A stretch of 64,000 nucleotides of DNA, taken from Micrococcus cohnii (GTDB lineage: Bacteria; Actinomycetota; Actinomycetes; Actinomycetales; Micrococcaceae). The DNA is taken from the NCBI RefSeq assembly GCF_014205175.1, contig NZ_JACHNA010000001.1, positions 310,001 through 374,000 of the forward strand, written 5' to 3'. Positions 41,164 to 54,407 of this stretch are shown one piece after another. Position numbers and translations under genes: made by a program. Every line of letters begins with the position of its first letter. Position 1 is the stretch's first letter. Below the pieces are notes generated by a model that searched no databases, had not been told where the DNA came from, and saw only the letters and a program-made list of their open reading frames with translations.

Positions 41164-42536
41164 TGTCGACCAAGGTCTTCAACCTGCCGGATCTCGGCGA
41201 GGGCCTCACTGAGTCGGAGATCTCGTCGTGGCGTGTCGCTGAGGGTGACGTCGTCGAGGTCAACCAGGTGCTCGCGGACGTCGAGACGGCCAAGGCCGTC
41301 GTGGAGCTCTCGAGCCCCTACGCCGGCACGATCAGGTCGCTGCACGCGGCCGAGGGCGAGACGGTGGACGTGGGCGCCCCCGTGATCACCTTCGACCTCG
41401 GCGGCACGGACGACGACGGATCGGACGAGGAAGACGGTGGCCGTGTGCCGACGCTCGTCGGCTACGGTTCGGCCCCGGACAAGGGGCGTCCCGCCCGGCG
41501 CGCACGTCGGGGCACCTCGGGACCGACATCCGCTGCCGCGGCCACCGCGCAGACCGAGCCGCCTGCCGCAGACGCGGCGCAGGCCCTCAGACCTGCCGAC
41601 GAGGCGGGGCGTTCGGGCGAGCGGCCCCGCAGCACCCCGCCGGTGCGACTGTTCGCGAAACAGAACGGTGTGGACCTGGAACAGGTCAGCGGCTCAGGCG
41701 CCGGCGGAGTCATCACGCGCGCCGACGTCGAGGCCGTCCTCGCCGACGGCACGGCGACGCCCGCGCAGGGCCCGAGGGCAGCCGGGTCGGATTCGACCGG
41801 GCAGTCCACGGCCACGCGCACGCTGGGCGGCCGGCCCCGCACCGAAACCGTCCCGGTCAAGGGCGTGCGCAAGGCGACCGCGCAGGCGATGGTGTCCTCA
41901 GCGTTCACGGCCCCGCACGTGACGGAGTTCCTCCAGGTGGACGTGACCGAGACGATGGAGCTGCTCGCCGAGCTCAAGGCCTCCCGCGACTACCGCGACG
42001 TCAAGCTCACTCCGATGACCCTGGCCGCGAAGGCCTGCCTCGTGGCCATGGAGCGGACCCCGGACGTGAATGCCCGGTGGGATGAGCAGGCGGGGGCCAT
42101 CGTCCAGCAGAACTTCGTGAACCTCGGCTTCGCCGCGGCCACCCCGCGCGGGCTGATGGTGCCCAATGTGAAGGACGCGCAGGCGATGTCGCTCACCGAG
42201 CTGGCGGACGCCATTCGGGAGCTGACGGGTCGCGCCCGGGAGGGCGGGCTCTCGCCGGCCGAGCTCAGCGGCGGGACGTTCACCCTGACGAATGTCGGTG
42301 TCTTCGGCATCGACGCCGGCACTCCGATCATCAACCCGGGTGAGGGGGCGATCCTCGCGATCGGGCAGGTCCGCCGGATGCCCTGGGAGTACCGCGGTGA
42401 GATCGCGCTGCGCGAGGTGATGACTCTGTCGCTGTCCTTCGACCACCGCTTCGTCGACGGCGAACAGGGCTCGCGCTTCCTCGCCGATGTCGGCGCGATC
42501 CTGCGCCGGCCGGGCCTGACCCTGACCATGGTCTGA
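41163..42536 (+). CDS. bkdC: Branched-chain 2-oxo acid dehydrogenase E2 (dihydrolipoyl acyltransferase)
   Basis: 457 residues. One lipoyl domain (about 1-80) with the lipoyl-lysine in DVETAKAVVEL, an Ala/Pro linker, a peripheral subunit-binding domain (about 155-190, RLFAKQNGVDLEQVSGSGAG), a second linker, and the catalytic acyltransferase domain with SFDHRFVDG (catalytic His). No E3 gene follows; a shared lipoamide dehydrogenase elsewhere must serve it. A strong terminator follows. Confidence 0.93.
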   Translation: MSTKVFNLPDLGEGLTESEISSWRVAEGDVVEVNQVLADVETAKAVVELSSPYAGTIRSLHAAEGETVDVGAPVITFDLGGTDDDGSDEEDGGRVPTLVGYGSAPDKGRPARRARRGTSGPTSAAAATAQTEPPAADAAQALRPADEAGRSGERPRSTPPVRLFAKQNGVDLEQVSGSGAGGVITRADVEAVLADGTATPAQGPRAAGSDSTGQSTATRTLGGRPRTETVPVKGVRKATAQAMVSSAFTAPHVTEFLQVDVTETMELLAELKASRDYRDVKLTPMTLAAKACLVAMERTPDVNARWDEQAGAIVQQNFVNLGFAAATPRGLMVPNVKDAQAMSLTELADAIRELTGRAREGGLSPAELSGGTFTLTNVGVFGIDAGTPIINPGEGAILAIGQVRRMPWEYRGEIALREVMTLSLSFDHRFVDGEQGSRFLADVGAILRRPGLTLTMV

Positions 42537-42570
42537 GCCCGCGACCGTCGACGGGCGGACCCGCCGATGC

Positions 42571-42612
42571 GCCGGGGCCGGCGCCCTCCCCGAGGAGGAC
42601 GCCGGCCCCGGC
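42571..42612. terminator. Bidirectional terminator after bkdC
   Basis: GCCGGGGCCGGCG (42571-42583) pairs with CGCCGGCCCCGGC (42600-42612), followed by GTGTGTGT; it separates bkdC from a convergent gene. Confidence 0.8.
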
Positions 42613-42670
42613 GTGTGTGTGCGAGTCGGCGGATCGAGCACGGCGGTCGGTGTCGGCCGCGCCGCGACGG

Positions 42671-43138
42671 TCAGTCGCGCAGCTCCATGATCTGTTCGGT
42701 GACGACCTCGGCGCGGGCGTTGGAGAAGACCTTCTCCTCGCCCACGACCACGAAGCCGCGGCGGGTGAGCACCTTGATCGACCCGGCGTTGTCGGAGGGC
42801 ACGTGGGCGCGCACCGGCCGGCGGGTGTACTCCGCGAGGAATTCGTCGACCGCGGCGGTGGTCAGGCCGCGGCCCCAGTACTCCTGGGCGGTCCAGAAGG
42901 ACAGATCGGCCACGCCGTCGTGCTCGTCGCAGATCAGGGCGCCGGCGACCTCGCCGTCGGCGTCGATCGTGCGGACCGTCGTGTTCTCGTCACTGAGAAG
43001 CTGGTTCCAGTGGTAGTCGAACACGCCGCGGTCGGCGGGATTGCGGGGGGCGAACGCGGACATGATGTTGGCCCGCTCGTCCTGCTGGTGGTCGAAGAAC
43101 GCGTCCAGGTCCTCAGGGCGGACTTCGCGAAGCGTCAC
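42671..43138 (-). CDS. GNAT-family N-acetyltransferase
   Basis: 155 residues, GTG 43138 with GAGG about 10 nt upstream. It matches RimJ/RimL-like acetyltransferases: VTLREVRPEDLDAFFDHQ, VAGALICDEHDGVADLSFW, TAQEYWGRGLTTAAVDEFL, VPSDNAGSIKVLTRRGFV. Substrate unknown. It is inserted, on the opposite strand, between bkdC and the TetR regulator. Confidence 0.8.
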   Translation of the reverse strand: MTLREVRPEDLDAFFDHQQDERANIMSAFAPRNPADRGVFDYHWNQLLSDENTTVRTIDADGEVAGALICDEHDGVADLSFWTAQEYWGRGLTTAAVDEFLAEYTRRPVRAHVPSDNAGSIKVLTRRGFVVVGEEKVFSNARAEVVTEQIMELRD

Positions 43139-43299
43139 GGCGGCGTACCTCTTTCGTGGCTGATGGACGGCCGCGCGCACCTCGTCGTGCCGCCCGGCGG
43201 GGACCGGGCGCGGCGGCCGCATGATCGTTGGTCACGCTACCACCGCGTCCGGCGCTCGGTTCGGGCGCGGTCGACGCGCTGCGAACCGGTGGCGCCGGC

Positions 43300-43950
43300 T
43301 CAGCCGGTCCGCTCGGGGCCGGAGCCCAGGGCCGCCCAGGCCATCGCCGTCAGCGCCGGGCGGCGGCGTCGGACGTCCGCGGCGGAGCGGCGCACCGAGC
43401 GGGGGGTCGAGTTCAGCAGCCCGAACACCGCCTGGACGCGAAAGACGGCCGTCGCCTCGTCCTCGTCGGGATGGAGGGCGCTCACGTGCCGGGCCCACAG
43501 GTCGATGTAGGCGCGCTGCACGCGCACGATTGCGCGCCGAGTCTCCGGCTCCAGGGCGTGCACATCTCGGTCCTGCACGCGGATGACGTCGCGTCGGCGC
43601 AGGGAGAACTCGGCGTGAAACTCGACGAGGGCCTGCAGGGCCTCGCGACCGGGCCGCAGCCCCTCGACGGCGCGGGTGCCGCCGTCGAGCAGGCCGGTCG
43701 AGGCGTCCTGGAGGATCTGCGCGAGAACGGCCTGCTTTCCGGCGAAGTGGCGGTAGACGCCCGGGCCGGAGATCCCCGAGGCGGCGCCGATGTCCTCCAG
43801 GCGGACCGCGTCGAAGCCCCGGTCGGCGAACAGGCGTGTCGCGGCGTCGAGAAGGTCCTGTCGGCGCTGGGCCTTCGCGTTCTCTCGCGGGGTGGCGCAG
43901 GAGCGGCGCGCGGAGGGCGGCGGCGAGAGGCAGTCGCGGGCGGCGGTCAT
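43300..43950 (-). CDS. TetR-family regulator
   Basis: 216 residues. The N-terminal HTH (about 27-75) is clear: [52 protein letters not shown]. The C-terminal ligand-binding domain resembles actinobacterial TetR proteins placed beside acyl-CoA carboxylase/dehydrogenase genes. Divergent from accD1 with a 113-bp gap, so it probably represses the leucine-degradation operon, sensing an acyl-CoA (inference). Confidence 0.85.
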   Translation of the reverse strand: MTAARDCLSPPPSARRSCATPRENAKAQRRQDLLDAATRLFADRGFDAVRLEDIGAASGISGPGVYRHFAGKQAVLAQILQDASTGLLDGGTRAVEGLRPGREALQALVEFHAEFSLRRRDVIRVQDRDVHALEPETRRAIVRVQRAYIDLWARHVSALHPDEDEATAVFRVQAVFGLLNSTPRSVRRSAADVRRRRPALTAMAWAALGSGPERTG

Positions 43951-44063
43951 GCGGACACTCTAGCGATGCCACGCTGGGTGTGATCTGGACGACATGCAGT
44001 GACCGGGGCTACACTCGCCGCAGTATTCCAGTTAGTCGTTATTCACTGATGTGGAGGTCGGGA
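43951..44063. promoter_or_regulatory. Divergent control region of tetR and the carboxylase operon
   Basis: The 113-bp gap contains TACACT (about 44010-44015) as possible -10 and an imperfect palindrome CAGTTAGTCGTTATTCACTG (about 44029-44048) that could bind the TetR regulator. Confidence 0.4.
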
Positions 44064-45670
44064 ATGACCGTCTTGTCCACCCGGGTGGTCGCGGGCTCCG
44101 ACGAGTTCGCCGCGAACGCCGCCGGGCACGCCGAGCTCGAGCAGCGGCTGGACGCGCTCGTGGCCCGCACGGCGCTCGGCGGTCCCGAGAAGTCACGGCA
44201 GCGACACGTCGCCCGAGGCAAGCTGCTGCCGCGTGAGCGGGTCGACCTGCTGCTCGACGAGGGGTCGCCGTTCCTCGAGATCGGGGCTCTCGCGGCGCAC
44301 GGCCTCTATGACGGGGACAGCCCGGCGGCCGGCGTCATCGCGGGCATCGGGCTCGTCCACGGTCGCCAGGTCATGGTCGTCGCCAATGACGCCACCGTGA
44401 AGGGCGGTACGTACTACCCGATGACCGTGAAGAAGCATCTGCGCGCTCAGGAGATCGCGCTCGAGAACGCGTTGCCGTGCCTCTACCTGGTGGACTCCGG
44501 TGGCGCGTTCCTGCCGCGGCAGGACGACGTGTTCCCGGACCGCGAGCACTTCGGTCGGATCTTCCGCAATCAGGCGCTGCTGTCGTCGCGGAAGATCCCT
44601 CAGGTCGCCGCGGTGTGCGGCTCCTCGACCGCGGGCGGCGCCTACGTCCCGGCGATGTGCGATGAGACCGTGATCGTCCGCGAGCAGGGCACGATCTTCC
44701 TGGGCGGCCCGCCGCTGGTGAAGGCCGCCATCGGCGAGGACGTCACCGCCGAGGAGCTCGGCGGCGGCCGACTGCACGCCGAACGCTCGGGCGTCGCCGA
44801 CCATCTCGCCGACGACGACACCCACGCGATGCAGCTGCTGCGCGACATCGTCGCGACCCTGCCGCGGCCGAACGAGCCGGCGTGGGAGGTGGTCGAGGCG
44901 GCCGAGCCCGCCGTCGACCCGGGCGAGCTCACCGGCGCCGTGCCCGTCGACGTGAACAGCCCCTACGACGTGCGGGAGGTCATCGCACGCCTCGTCGACG
45001 CGTCCGAGTTCCATGAGTTCAAACCGCTCTATGGGACCACGCTCGTCACCGGCTTCGCTCGGATCGACGGGCACCCGGTGGGCATCGTGGCGAACAACGG
45101 GATCCTCTTCGGCGAGTCCGCCCGCAAGGGGGCCCACTTCATCGAGCTCTGCGACCAGCGGCGGGTGCCGCTGCTGTTCCTGCAGAACATCTCCGGTTTC
45201 ATGGTCGGCCGCGACGCCGAATCCGGGGGCATCGCGCGCGACGGCGCCAAGATGGTCACCGCCGTGGCCACGTGTCGCGTGCCGAAGCTGACGGTCGTGA
45301 TCGGCGGCTCCTTCGGCGCGGGCAACTACGCCATGTGCGGCCGCGCCTATTCGCCCCGGTTCCTCTGGATGTGGCCCAACGCCCGCATCTCGGTCATGGG
45401 CGGGACGCAGGCGGCCTCCGTGCTCAGCCAGATCAAACAGGACGCCCGTGTCAAGGCCGGTGAGGAGCCGATGACCGAGTCCGAGATCGACCAATTCTCC
45501 GCGCCGATCCGGCAGCAGTACGAAGACCAAGGCAACCCGCTCTACTCCACCGCCCGCCTCTGGGACGACGGCATCATCACGCCGGGGCAGACCCGCCGCG
45601 TGCTCGCGATGGCCCTCGACGTCGTCTCCCGCTCGCCGCTGCCGGACACGCAGTTCGGCCTGTTCAGGAT

Positions 45671-45674
<4 letters not shown>
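44064..45674 (+). CDS. accD1: Acyl-CoA carboxylase beta subunit (3-methylcrotonyl-CoA type)
   Basis: 536 residues, carboxyltransferase with two crotonase-like domains. Typical of MCC beta: [88 protein letters not shown] and [10 protein letters not shown]. It transfers CO2 from biotin to 3-methylcrotonyl-CoA in leucine breakdown. ATG 44064 follows GGAGG. Overlaps the alpha-subunit gene by 4 bp (GTGA). Confidence 0.92.
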
Positions 45675-47680
<2,006 letters not shown>

Positions 47681-47772
47681 CCCCTGCCACCGCGAGCCAG
47701 CACCACCACGATCCCACCACGACCGCCCGAGCGCGGCGCCCGACGCCGCGCCCAGTGAAAGGAGCCCCTGCC

Positions 47773-48960
47773 ATGAGCACCAAGCACCGCACCCTGCCCG
47801 CCCTGGACGAGGAGTACCAGGCGCTCTCGGACACCGTCCGTGAGTTCGCCGACGAGGTCGTCGCCCCCGTCTCCGCCGACCTCGACGAGAAGCACGAGTT
47901 CCCCTACGAGATCGTGAAGCAGATGGGGGAGATGGGCCTGTTCGGCCTGCCGTTCTCCGAGGAGTTCGGCGGCATGGGCGGCGACTACTTCGCCCTGTCC
48001 CTCGCGCTCGAGCAGCTGGGCCGCGTGAACCAGTCCGTCGCCATCACCCTGGAGGCCGGCGTCTCCCTGGGCGCCATGCCGATCTACAAGTTCGGCACAC
48101 AGGAGCAGAAGGAACGGTGGCTGCCGGACCTCGTCGCGGGCCGCAGCTTGGCCGGGTTCGGCCTCACCGAGCCCGGCGCGGGCTCGGACGCCGGCGGCAC
48201 GCAGACCACCGCCACGCTCGAGGACGGGAACTGGCGGGTCAACGGCGCCAAGGAGTTCATCACCAACTCGGGCACGGACATCACCTCGCTCGTCACGGCC
48301 ACCGCCGTCACCGGCACCGTCGAGGGCAAGACCGGCCCCGACGGCGCACCCGTCAAGGAGATCTCCACCATCATCGTCCCGACCGACACCCCCGGCTTCT
48401 CCGCCGGCAAGGCCTACAACAAGGTCGGCTGGAACTCCTCCGACACGCACCCGCTGCACTTCTCCGACGCCGTCGTGCCGGAGGAGAACCTGCTGGGCAC
48501 GCGGGGCCGCGGCTTCGCGAACTTCCTGGCGATCCTGGACGAGGGTCGCATCGCGATCGCCGCGCTGGCCACCGGCGCTGCGCAGGGCTGCGTCGACGAA
48601 TCGGTCGAGTACGCGAGGAACCGCACCGCGTTCGGCAAGAACATCGGCTCCTACCAGGCGATCTCCTTCAAGATCGCGCGCATGCAGGCCCGGGCGCACG
48701 CCGCGCGCCTGGCCTACTACGAGGCCGCCCAGAAGATGCTCGCGGGCAAGCCGTTCAAGACCGAGGCCGCGATGGCCAAGATGCTCGCCGGGGAGGCCGC
48801 GATGGACAACGCCCGCGACGCCACCCAGGTCTTCGGCGGATACGGCTTCATGAACGAGACCCTCGTCTCGCGCCACTACCGCGATTCGAAGATCCTCGAG
48901 GTCGGCGAAGGCACCACCGAAGTGCAGCTCATGCTGATCGCGCGCGAGCTGGGGCTCTGA
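47773..48960 (+). CDS. Acyl-CoA dehydrogenase (isovaleryl-CoA dehydrogenase-like)
   Basis: 395 residues, FAD-dependent. Motifs: [58 protein letters not shown] and [10 protein letters not shown]. In the IGEGTSEIQ-type motif the Glu before G-T-T is retained. In the M. tuberculosis leucine cluster the same position is held by FadE19. It likely oxidises isovaleryl-CoA to 3-methylcrotonyl-CoA. AAAGGAG before ATG 47773 fixes the start. Confidence 0.9.
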   Translation: MSTKHRTLPALDEEYQALSDTVREFADEVVAPVSADLDEKHEFPYEIVKQMGEMGLFGLPFSEEFGGMGGDYFALSLALEQLGRVNQSVAITLEAGVSLGAMPIYKFGTQEQKERWLPDLVAGRSLAGFGLTEPGAGSDAGGTQTTATLEDGNWRVNGAKEFITNSGTDITSLVTATAVTGTVEGKTGPDGAPVKEISTIIVPTDTPGFSAGKAYNKVGWNSSDTHPLHFSDAVVPEENLLGTRGRGFANFLAILDEGRIAIAALATGAAQGCVDESVEYARNRTAFGKNIGSYQAISFKIARMQARAHAARLAYYEAAQKMLAGKPFKTEAAMAKMLAGEAAMDNARDATQVFGGYGFMNETLVSRHYRDSKILEVGEGTTEVQLMLIARELGL

Positions 48961-48967
48961 TCGGGCC

Positions 48968-49504
48968 GTGGCAGAGGCACAGCAGAGCTCCACACCGCCG
49001 ACCGTCTACATCGAGCAACGCGGTCGCTACGCTGACGAGCTCGAGGTCGGTCAGGTCTATCTGCACCGGCCCGGGCGCACCCTCACCGAGGCCGACAACG
49101 TGGCGTTCACGACGTTGACGATGAACCCCCAGGCCCTGCACCTGGACCACGCCTATGCCGCCACGCAGCCGTTCGGGCGGCCGTTGGTGAACTCGATGCT
49201 GACGCTCTCCACGCTCGTCGGCCTCTCCGTGGGGCAGACGACGCAGGGCACGCTCGTGGCCCAGCTGGGCCTGGGTGAGATCGCTTTCCCGAAGCCGGTG
49301 TTCCACGGGGACACCCTGTATGGCTCGTCCCAGGTCACCGCGATCCGCGAGTCCTCGTCGCGGCCGGGGCAGCGGATCGTCACCTTTGCGCTGACGGGCG
49401 TCAACCAGGACGGCGACGTCGTGGCCCGTGCCCAACGCACCTGCCTGATGTGGACGAAGGCCGCGCACGAGCAGGCCCGCGCCGACGCGGGGGAGCGGTC
49501 ATGA
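48968..49504 (+). CDS. MaoC-family dehydratase
   Basis: 178 residues, single hot-dog domain: [20 protein letters not shown] with the catalytic-site Asn, [20 protein letters not shown] (His), VSVGxT-like [10 protein letters not shown], and [18 protein letters not shown]-like ending. It hydrates an enoyl-CoA, probably 3-methylglutaconyl-CoA, in the leucine pathway (inference from context; equivalent to M. tuberculosis Rv2499c). GTG 48968 lies 7 bp after the dehydrogenase; overlaps the lyase gene by 4 bp. Confidence 0.88.
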   Translation: MAEAQQSSTPPTVYIEQRGRYADELEVGQVYLHRPGRTLTEADNVAFTTLTMNPQALHLDHAYAATQPFGRPLVNSMLTLSTLVGLSVGQTTQGTLVAQLGLGEIAFPKPVFHGDTLYGSSQVTAIRESSSRPGQRIVTFALTGVNQDGDVVARAQRTCLMWTKAAHEQARADAGERS

Positions 49505-50397
49505 GCGCTCAGACCGGTTCGGCGGCGGAGTACCGCCCGGCCGGCCCGCTCGACCTGGGCCCGGCGATCATGTTCACGCCCGCAGATCGGCCCGAGCGTT
49601 TCGCCAAGGGCCTCGAACGGGCCGATGCGGTGATCCTCGACCTGGAGGACGCGGTCACGCCGGCCGACCGGCCCGCCGCGCGCGAGGCCGTGGTCGCCGC
49701 GTGGGCCGAGCGACAGCAGCGCGGGCTCGACCCCGAGCGCGTCGTCGTCCGGGTCAACCCGGTGGGCACGGCCGCGCACGAGCAGGATCTTGCGATGCTG
49801 GCGCAGACCGGCTGGCGGACCGTCATGCTGGCCAAGACCGAGTCGGCCGAGCAGGTCGACGCGGTGGTCGCCGGCCTCGGTGCGCACACCCGCGTCGTGG
49901 CCCTGTGCGAGACCGCGCTCGGGATCGTGGCGTCGGCGAGGATCGCCGCACACCCGCGCGTGGTCGCGATGATGTGGGGCGCCGAGGACCTCGTGGCATC
50001 GATGGGAGGCACGTGCTCGCGCACGCCCGACGGGACCTACCGGGACGTCGTCCGGCATGCTCGCTCGAGCGTGCTGCTGGCCGCGGCGGCCCACGGTGCC
50101 GCCGCGTGGGACGCCGTGTTTCTCGACCTGAAGGACCATGATGGCTTGGCCGCGGAGGCACGGGACGCCGCCGCGGTCGGCTGCGCCGCAACGGTGTGTC
50201 TGCACCCGGGGCAGGTGCCGGTGATCCGCGAGGCGTACCGGCCCGAATCGGAGGCGGTCGACCGAGCCCGCACCCTGCTGGCCGAGGCGCAGCGCCACCC
50301 CGGGGCGTTCTCGTTCGAAGGCGCCATGGTCGACGAGGTCGTCCTCGCGCAGGCACGGATCACCCTGCGCCGTGCCGACGCCGTCGACCAGGGATGA
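49501..50397 (+). CDS. CitE-like CoA-ester lyase (HpcH/HpaI family)
   Basis: 298 residues, TIM barrel. Motifs: [40 protein letters not shown] (metal-binding E/D), [27 protein letters not shown] and [15 protein letters not shown]. It resembles Rv2498c, the CitE of the mycobacterial leucine cluster, reported to act on beta-hydroxyacyl-CoA thioesters. Here it would cleave 3-hydroxy-3-methylglutaryl-CoA or a related C5/C6 ester to acetyl-CoA. It overlaps maoC (ATGA) and closes the operon. Confidence 0.88.
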   Translation: MSAQTGSAAEYRPAGPLDLGPAIMFTPADRPERFAKGLERADAVILDLEDAVTPADRPAAREAVVAAWAERQQRGLDPERVVVRVNPVGTAAHEQDLAMLAQTGWRTVMLAKTESAEQVDAVVAGLGAHTRVVALCETALGIVASARIAAHPRVVAMMWGAEDLVASMGGTCSRTPDGTYRDVVRHARSSVLLAAAAHGAAAWDAVFLDLKDHDGLAAEARDAAAVGCAATVCLHPGQVPVIREAYRPESEAVDRARTLLAEAQRHPGAFSFEGAMVDEVVLAQARITLRRADAVDQG

Positions 50398-50460
50398 GAG
50401 CGGGGAGGCGCTCCCGACGCGGTCTTCGGCTCTTGCGCCGAGCGGGGCACCGCACGAGCG

Positions 50461-50486
50461 GCCCGGCGTGGATGTCCACGCCGGGC
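50461..50486 (+). terminator. Terminator of the leucine-degradation operon
   Basis: GCCCGGCGTGGA-TG-TCCACGCCGGGC, a perfect 12-bp stem 64 bp after the lyase gene. Confidence 0.7.
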
Positions 50487-50501
50487 CCGTGGCTGCTTAC
50501 G

Positions 50502-50507
50502 TAGGAT
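50502..50507 (+). promoter_or_regulatory. -10 box (TAGGAT) of dxr, leaderless type
   Basis: TAGGAT ends 7 nt before the GTG at 50515, directly after the operon terminator. No ribosome binding site. Confidence 0.5.
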
Positions 50508-50514
50508 GTGCCGG

Positions 50515-51747
50515 GTGAGCACCCAGAACCCTTCGACGACGTCGTCCGACGCTGCACGCCGCGTGGTGCTGCTCGGGTCCACCGGTTCGATCGGCACCCA
50601 GGGACTGGAGGTCATCGCCGCGGCCCCCGACCGGTTTGAGGTCGTGGCGCTCGCGGCGGGCGCCAACGTCCACCTGCTCGCCCGGCAGACGATCGCCTTC
50701 GCCCCCGAGGCCGTCGGCGTGGCCACCGCCTCCGAGACGCAGGTGCGTGCCGCGCTCGCCGCCGCTGCGGCCGAGGCGGGTGTCCCGACGCCCGAGCCGC
50801 AGATCGTCACCGGCCCCGATGCCGCCGAGCTCATCGCCGCGTGGCCGACGGCCGACACCGTCTTGAACGGCATGACCGGCTCGATCGGCCTGCGGCCCAC
50901 CCTCGCCGCCCTGCGTGCCGGGCACCGCCTGGCCCTGGCCAACAAGGAGTCGCTCATCGTCGGCGGGGCGCTCGTGAAGGCGGCCGCCGCCCCCGGGCAG
51001 ATCGTCCCGGTCGACTCGGAGCACTCCGCGCTGGCCCAGGCCCTGGCGGGCGGCCGTGCCGAGGAGGTCTCCCGACTCGTGGTCACCGCCTCGGGCGGTC
51101 CGTTCCGCGGGGCCACCGCTGAGCGCCTGCGGCAGGTCACTCCCGCGCAGGCCCTCGCGCACCCGACCTGGGACATGGGCCGCGTCGTGACGACCAACTC
51201 CGCGTCCCTGGTCAACAAGGCGCTCGAGGTGATCGAAGCGCACCTGCTGTTCGATGTGCCCCTTGACCGGATCGACGTGGTCGTGCACCCGCAGTCCGTC
51301 GTGCACTCGATGGTCGAGTTCGTCGACGGCTCGACCCTCGCGCAGGTCTCTCCGCCGGACATGCGCCTGCCCATCGCTCTCGGCCTCGGCTGGCCGGATC
51401 GCGTCCCCGGAGCGGTCCCCGGCTGCGACTGGACGCAGGCGACGCAGTGGACGTTCGAGCCCCTCAACGAGCAGGTTTTCGGGGCTGTTTCCCTGGCCAA
51501 GGCGGCGTGTGCGGCCTCGGACACGCATATGGCCGTGTTCAACGCGGCCAACGAGGAGGCCGTCGACGCCTTTCACGACGGCCGGATCCGGTTCGACCAG
51601 ATCGTCGAGACGGTCCGAGACGTCGTGGAGGACTACGACCCGGCCGTCGTGCTGCTCTCCGCCGGCCAGGCCCCGGGTGAGCTCACCGTGGAGGCCGTGC
51701 TGGCCGCCGAGTCCTGGGCCCGTGAGACGGTCCGGTCCCGGTGGTGA
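50515..51747 (+). CDS. dxr: 1-deoxy-D-xylulose 5-phosphate reductoisomerase
   Basis: 410 residues from GTG 50515. NADPH-binding [16 protein letters not shown], then [21 protein letters not shown] (metal-binding D/E), [15 protein letters not shown], and [13 protein letters not shown], all typical. First committed step of the MEP isoprenoid pathway, converting DXP to MEP. The start with the -10 box 7 nt upstream is preferred over ATG 50506. rseP-like and ispG follow, a conserved actinobacterial order. Confidence 0.95.
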   Translation: MSTQNPSTTSSDAARRVVLLGSTGSIGTQGLEVIAAAPDRFEVVALAAGANVHLLARQTIAFAPEAVGVATASETQVRAALAAAAAEAGVPTPEPQIVTGPDAAELIAAWPTADTVLNGMTGSIGLRPTLAALRAGHRLALANKESLIVGGALVKAAAAPGQIVPVDSEHSALAQALAGGRAEEVSRLVVTASGGPFRGATAERLRQVTPAQALAHPTWDMGRVVTTNSASLVNKALEVIEAHLLFDVPLDRIDVVVHPQSVVHSMVEFVDGSTLAQVSPPDMRLPIALGLGWPDRVPGAVPGCDWTQATQWTFEPLNEQVFGAVSLAKAACAASDTHMAVFNAANEEAVDAFHDGRIRFDQIVETVRDVVEDYDPAVVLLSAGQAPGELTVEAVLAAESWARETVRSRW

Positions 51748-53102
51748 GCATGGAGCTGCTCTGGTTCGTGGCCGGCGTGCTCGCGATGGCGCTGGGCATC
51801 GCGGCGTCGATCGCCCTGCACGAGGTGGGCCATCTGGTGCCCGCGAAACTGTTCGGCGTGCGCGTCACGCAATACATGGTGGGGTTCGGCGCGACCCTGG
51901 TCTCCTGGCGGCGCGGGGAGACCGAATACGGGCTGAAGGCGATCCCGCTGGGCGGCTACGTCTCCATGGTCGGAATGCTGCCCCCGCCCCGCGAGGGCAG
52001 GCCGGCCCGGACCGCGTCGACGGGGCTGCTGCAGCAGATGGACGACCTGGCGCACACCGCGCGGGTCGGCGCCGCCGAGGAGCTCGGGCCCGAGGACGAG
52101 GGGCGCCAGTTCATTCAGCTGCCCGTGTGGAAGCGCGTCGTGATCATGCTCGGCGGGCCGTTCATGAATCTGCTGATCGCTCTGGGCCTGACGGTCCTGC
52201 TGGTCACCACGCTCGGCACGGCCACCCCGACCACGACCGTCGGAGAGGTCTTCCGCTGCGTCGTCTCGGCTCAGGAGCAGGCCCAGCGCCCGGACGATGA
52301 GGACCGGTGCCGAGACTCGGACCCGGCCGCCCCGGCCCATGAGGCAGGGCTGCGTCCGGGGGACCGGATCGTCGCCTTCGACGGACGTGCGATGCAGGAG
52401 TGGGACGAGCTGTCCGCGGCGATCCGCGACCGGGCCGGGCAGCAGACCGCGATCACGTGGGAGCGCGACGGGCGCCGCATGCACGGGGAGATCACCCCGC
52501 GGCTGACGGAGCGGCCCGTCACCGACGCCCTTGGCCAGCCGGAGCGGGCGCCGGACGGCTCCGCGCAGACCGAGCACGTCGGCTTCATCGGCATGGGATC
52601 GCAGATCCAGAACGTGCGCGGCACGCCGGCCGACGCGGTGGGCGTTGTGGGTCGGCAGGTCTCGGGCGTCGTCGACGTCGTCACCGTGCTCCCGCAGCGC
52701 CTGTGGGACACCGCGGTCGCGGTCGTCACGCCGGCCGAGCGTGACCCGAACGGCCCCATGTCCGTGGTGGGCGTGGGGCGGATCGCCGGAGAGGCCGCGG
52801 CCCTGGACGACGTCGCGCTGTCGGACAAGGCGGCCATGCTGCTCTCCCTGCTCGCCGGGGTGAACGTCGCGCTGATGGTGTTCAACCTGATCCCGCTGCT
52901 GCCGCTGGACGGCGGGCACGTCGCCGGGGCGCTGTTCGAGCAGCTGCGGCGGTGGTGGGCCCGACTGCGGGGCCGCCCGGACCCGGGTCCCTTCGACCTG
53001 GCCACCATGATGCCGCTCACCTACGTTGTCGGCGCCGCGATGCTCGGCATGGGCCTGCTGCTGATCGTGGCGGACCTGGTGGAGCCGATCCGGGTGTTCT
53101 GA
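51744..53102 (+). CDS. Site-2-type intramembrane metalloprotease (M50, RseP/Rip1-like)
   Basis: 452 residues. The zinc site HEVGH is in the first TM helix (about 28-32) and the third ligand in LPLDGGH near the C-terminal TM. A PDZ domain lies between (about 170-250: [17 protein letters not shown]). [12 protein letters not shown] is characteristic. It cuts anti-sigma factors or other membrane proteins after a first site-1 cleavage. GTG 51744 overlaps the dxr stop (GTGA); ATG 51750 is an alternative start. Confidence 0.93.
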   Translation: MSMELLWFVAGVLAMALGIAASIALHEVGHLVPAKLFGVRVTQYMVGFGATLVSWRRGETEYGLKAIPLGGYVSMVGMLPPPREGRPARTASTGLLQQMDDLAHTARVGAAEELGPEDEGRQFIQLPVWKRVVIMLGGPFMNLLIALGLTVLLVTTLGTATPTTTVGEVFRCVVSAQEQAQRPDDEDRCRDSDPAAPAHEAGLRPGDRIVAFDGRAMQEWDELSAAIRDRAGQQTAITWERDGRRMHGEITPRLTERPVTDALGQPERAPDGSAQTEHVGFIGMGSQIQNVRGTPADAVGVVGRQVSGVVDVVTVLPQRLWDTAVAVVTPAERDPNGPMSVVGVGRIAGEAAALDDVALSDKAAMLLSLLAGVNVALMVFNLIPLLPLDGGHVAGALFEQLRRWWARLRGRPDPGPFDLATMMPLTYVVGAAMLGMGLLLIVADLVEPIRVF

Positions 53103-53152
53103 CGTGCTCGGACGTCGTGCTCGATGCGGTGCCCGCGCCGTCCTCGGCGTCC

Positions 53153-53158
53153 TAGGAT
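53153..53158 (+). promoter_or_regulatory. -10 box (TAGGAT) upstream of ispG
   Basis: TAGGAT lies about 80 bp before the ispG start; -35 not clear. Confidence 0.4.
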
Positions 53159-53237
53159 GGGCAGACGTCCACGGCGCGGGGTTCGACTCGGCGCCGACGG
53201 TCGCCCCTGCCATCCGCAACACCAAGGAGAACCTGAC

Positions 53238-54407
53238 GTGCCCGTGAGCCTCGGAATGCCGTCCGCCCCGCCGCCGACCCTGGCCAAGCGCCGGCCGACC
53301 CGGCAGATCACGGTGGGCTCCGTGGGCGTCGGCTCGCAGAGCCCGGTGTCGGTCCAGTCGATGACGACCACCAAGACGCACGATATCGGCGCCACCCTGC
53401 AGCAGATCGCCGAGCTGACGGCCGCTGGCTGCGACATCGTGCGCGTGGCCTGCCCGACGGACAAGGACGCCGACGCGCTCAAGGTCATCGCGCAGCAGTC
53501 GACGATCCCGGTGATCGCGGATATCCACTTCCAGCCCAAGTACGTCTTCGCTGCGATCGAGGCCGGCTGCGGTGCCGTGCGCGTCAACCCGGGCAACATC
53601 CGCAGGTTCGACGATCAGGTCAAGGAGATCGCCCAGGCGGCCTCGGAGACCGGCACGTCCATCCGCATCGGCGTCAATGCCGGATCGCTCGACAAGCGCC
53701 TGCTGGAGAAGTATGGCAAGGCCACCCCCGAGGCGCTCGTCGAATCGGCCGTCTGGGAGGCCTCGCTGTTCGAGGAGCACGGCTTCCGGGACTTCAAGAT
53801 CTCCGTCAAGCACAACGACCCGGTGATCATGGCCCGTGCCTACGAGCTGCTCGCGCAGGAGGGCGACTGGCCGCTGCACCTCGGTGTCACGGAGGCCGGT
53901 CCGGCGTTCCAGGGCACCATCAAGTCGGCCAGCGCATTCGGCTATCTGCTGGGCCAGGGCATCGGCGACACGATCCGTGTGTCCCTCTCCGCCCCGCCCG
54001 TCGAGGAGGTCAAGGTCGGTCTGCAGATCCTGCAGTCGCTGAACCTGCGCGAGCGCAAGCTCGAGATCGTCTCCTGCCCGTCGTGCGGCCGAGCCCAGGT
54101 GGACGTCTACAAGCTCGCCGACGAGGTCACCGAGGGCCTCAAGGACGTCACGGTGCCGCTGCGCGTGGCCGTGATGGGCTGCGTCGTCAACGGTCCGGGC
54201 GAAGCGCGTGAGGCGGACCTCGGTGTGGCCTCGGGCAACGGCAAGGGCCAGATCTTCGTCAAGGGCGAGGTGATCCGCACCGTGCCCGAGGACCAGATCG
54301 TGGAGACGCTCATCGAGGAGGCCACCCGCATCGCCGAGGAGATGGGCATGGAGGTCGACGGCGATGGCGGTGACGCAGCCGGCACCCCGACGGTCTCGGT
54401 CCACTGA
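53238..54407 (+). CDS. ispG: 4-hydroxy-3-methylbut-2-en-1-yl diphosphate synthase
   Basis: 389 residues. [62 protein letters not shown] and the iron-sulfur ligands CPSCGR and [10 protein letters not shown] identify it. It uses a [4Fe-4S] cluster to convert MEcPP to HMBPP. GTG 53238 has AAGGAGA at a good distance. Overlaps the next gene by 44 bp. Confidence 0.95.
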   Translation: MPVSLGMPSAPPPTLAKRRPTRQITVGSVGVGSQSPVSVQSMTTTKTHDIGATLQQIAELTAAGCDIVRVACPTDKDADALKVIAQQSTIPVIADIHFQPKYVFAAIEAGCGAVRVNPGNIRRFDDQVKEIAQAASETGTSIRIGVNAGSLDKRLLEKYGKATPEALVESAVWEASLFEEHGFRDFKISVKHNDPVIMARAYELLAQEGDWPLHLGVTEAGPAFQGTIKSASAFGYLLGQGIGDTIRVSLSAPPVEEVKVGLQILQSLNLRERKLEIVSCPSCGRAQVDVYKLADEVTEGLKDVTVPLRVAVMGCVVNGPGEAREADLGVASGNGKGQIFVKGEVIRTVPEDQIVETLIEEATRIAEEMGMEVDGDGGDAAGTPTVSVH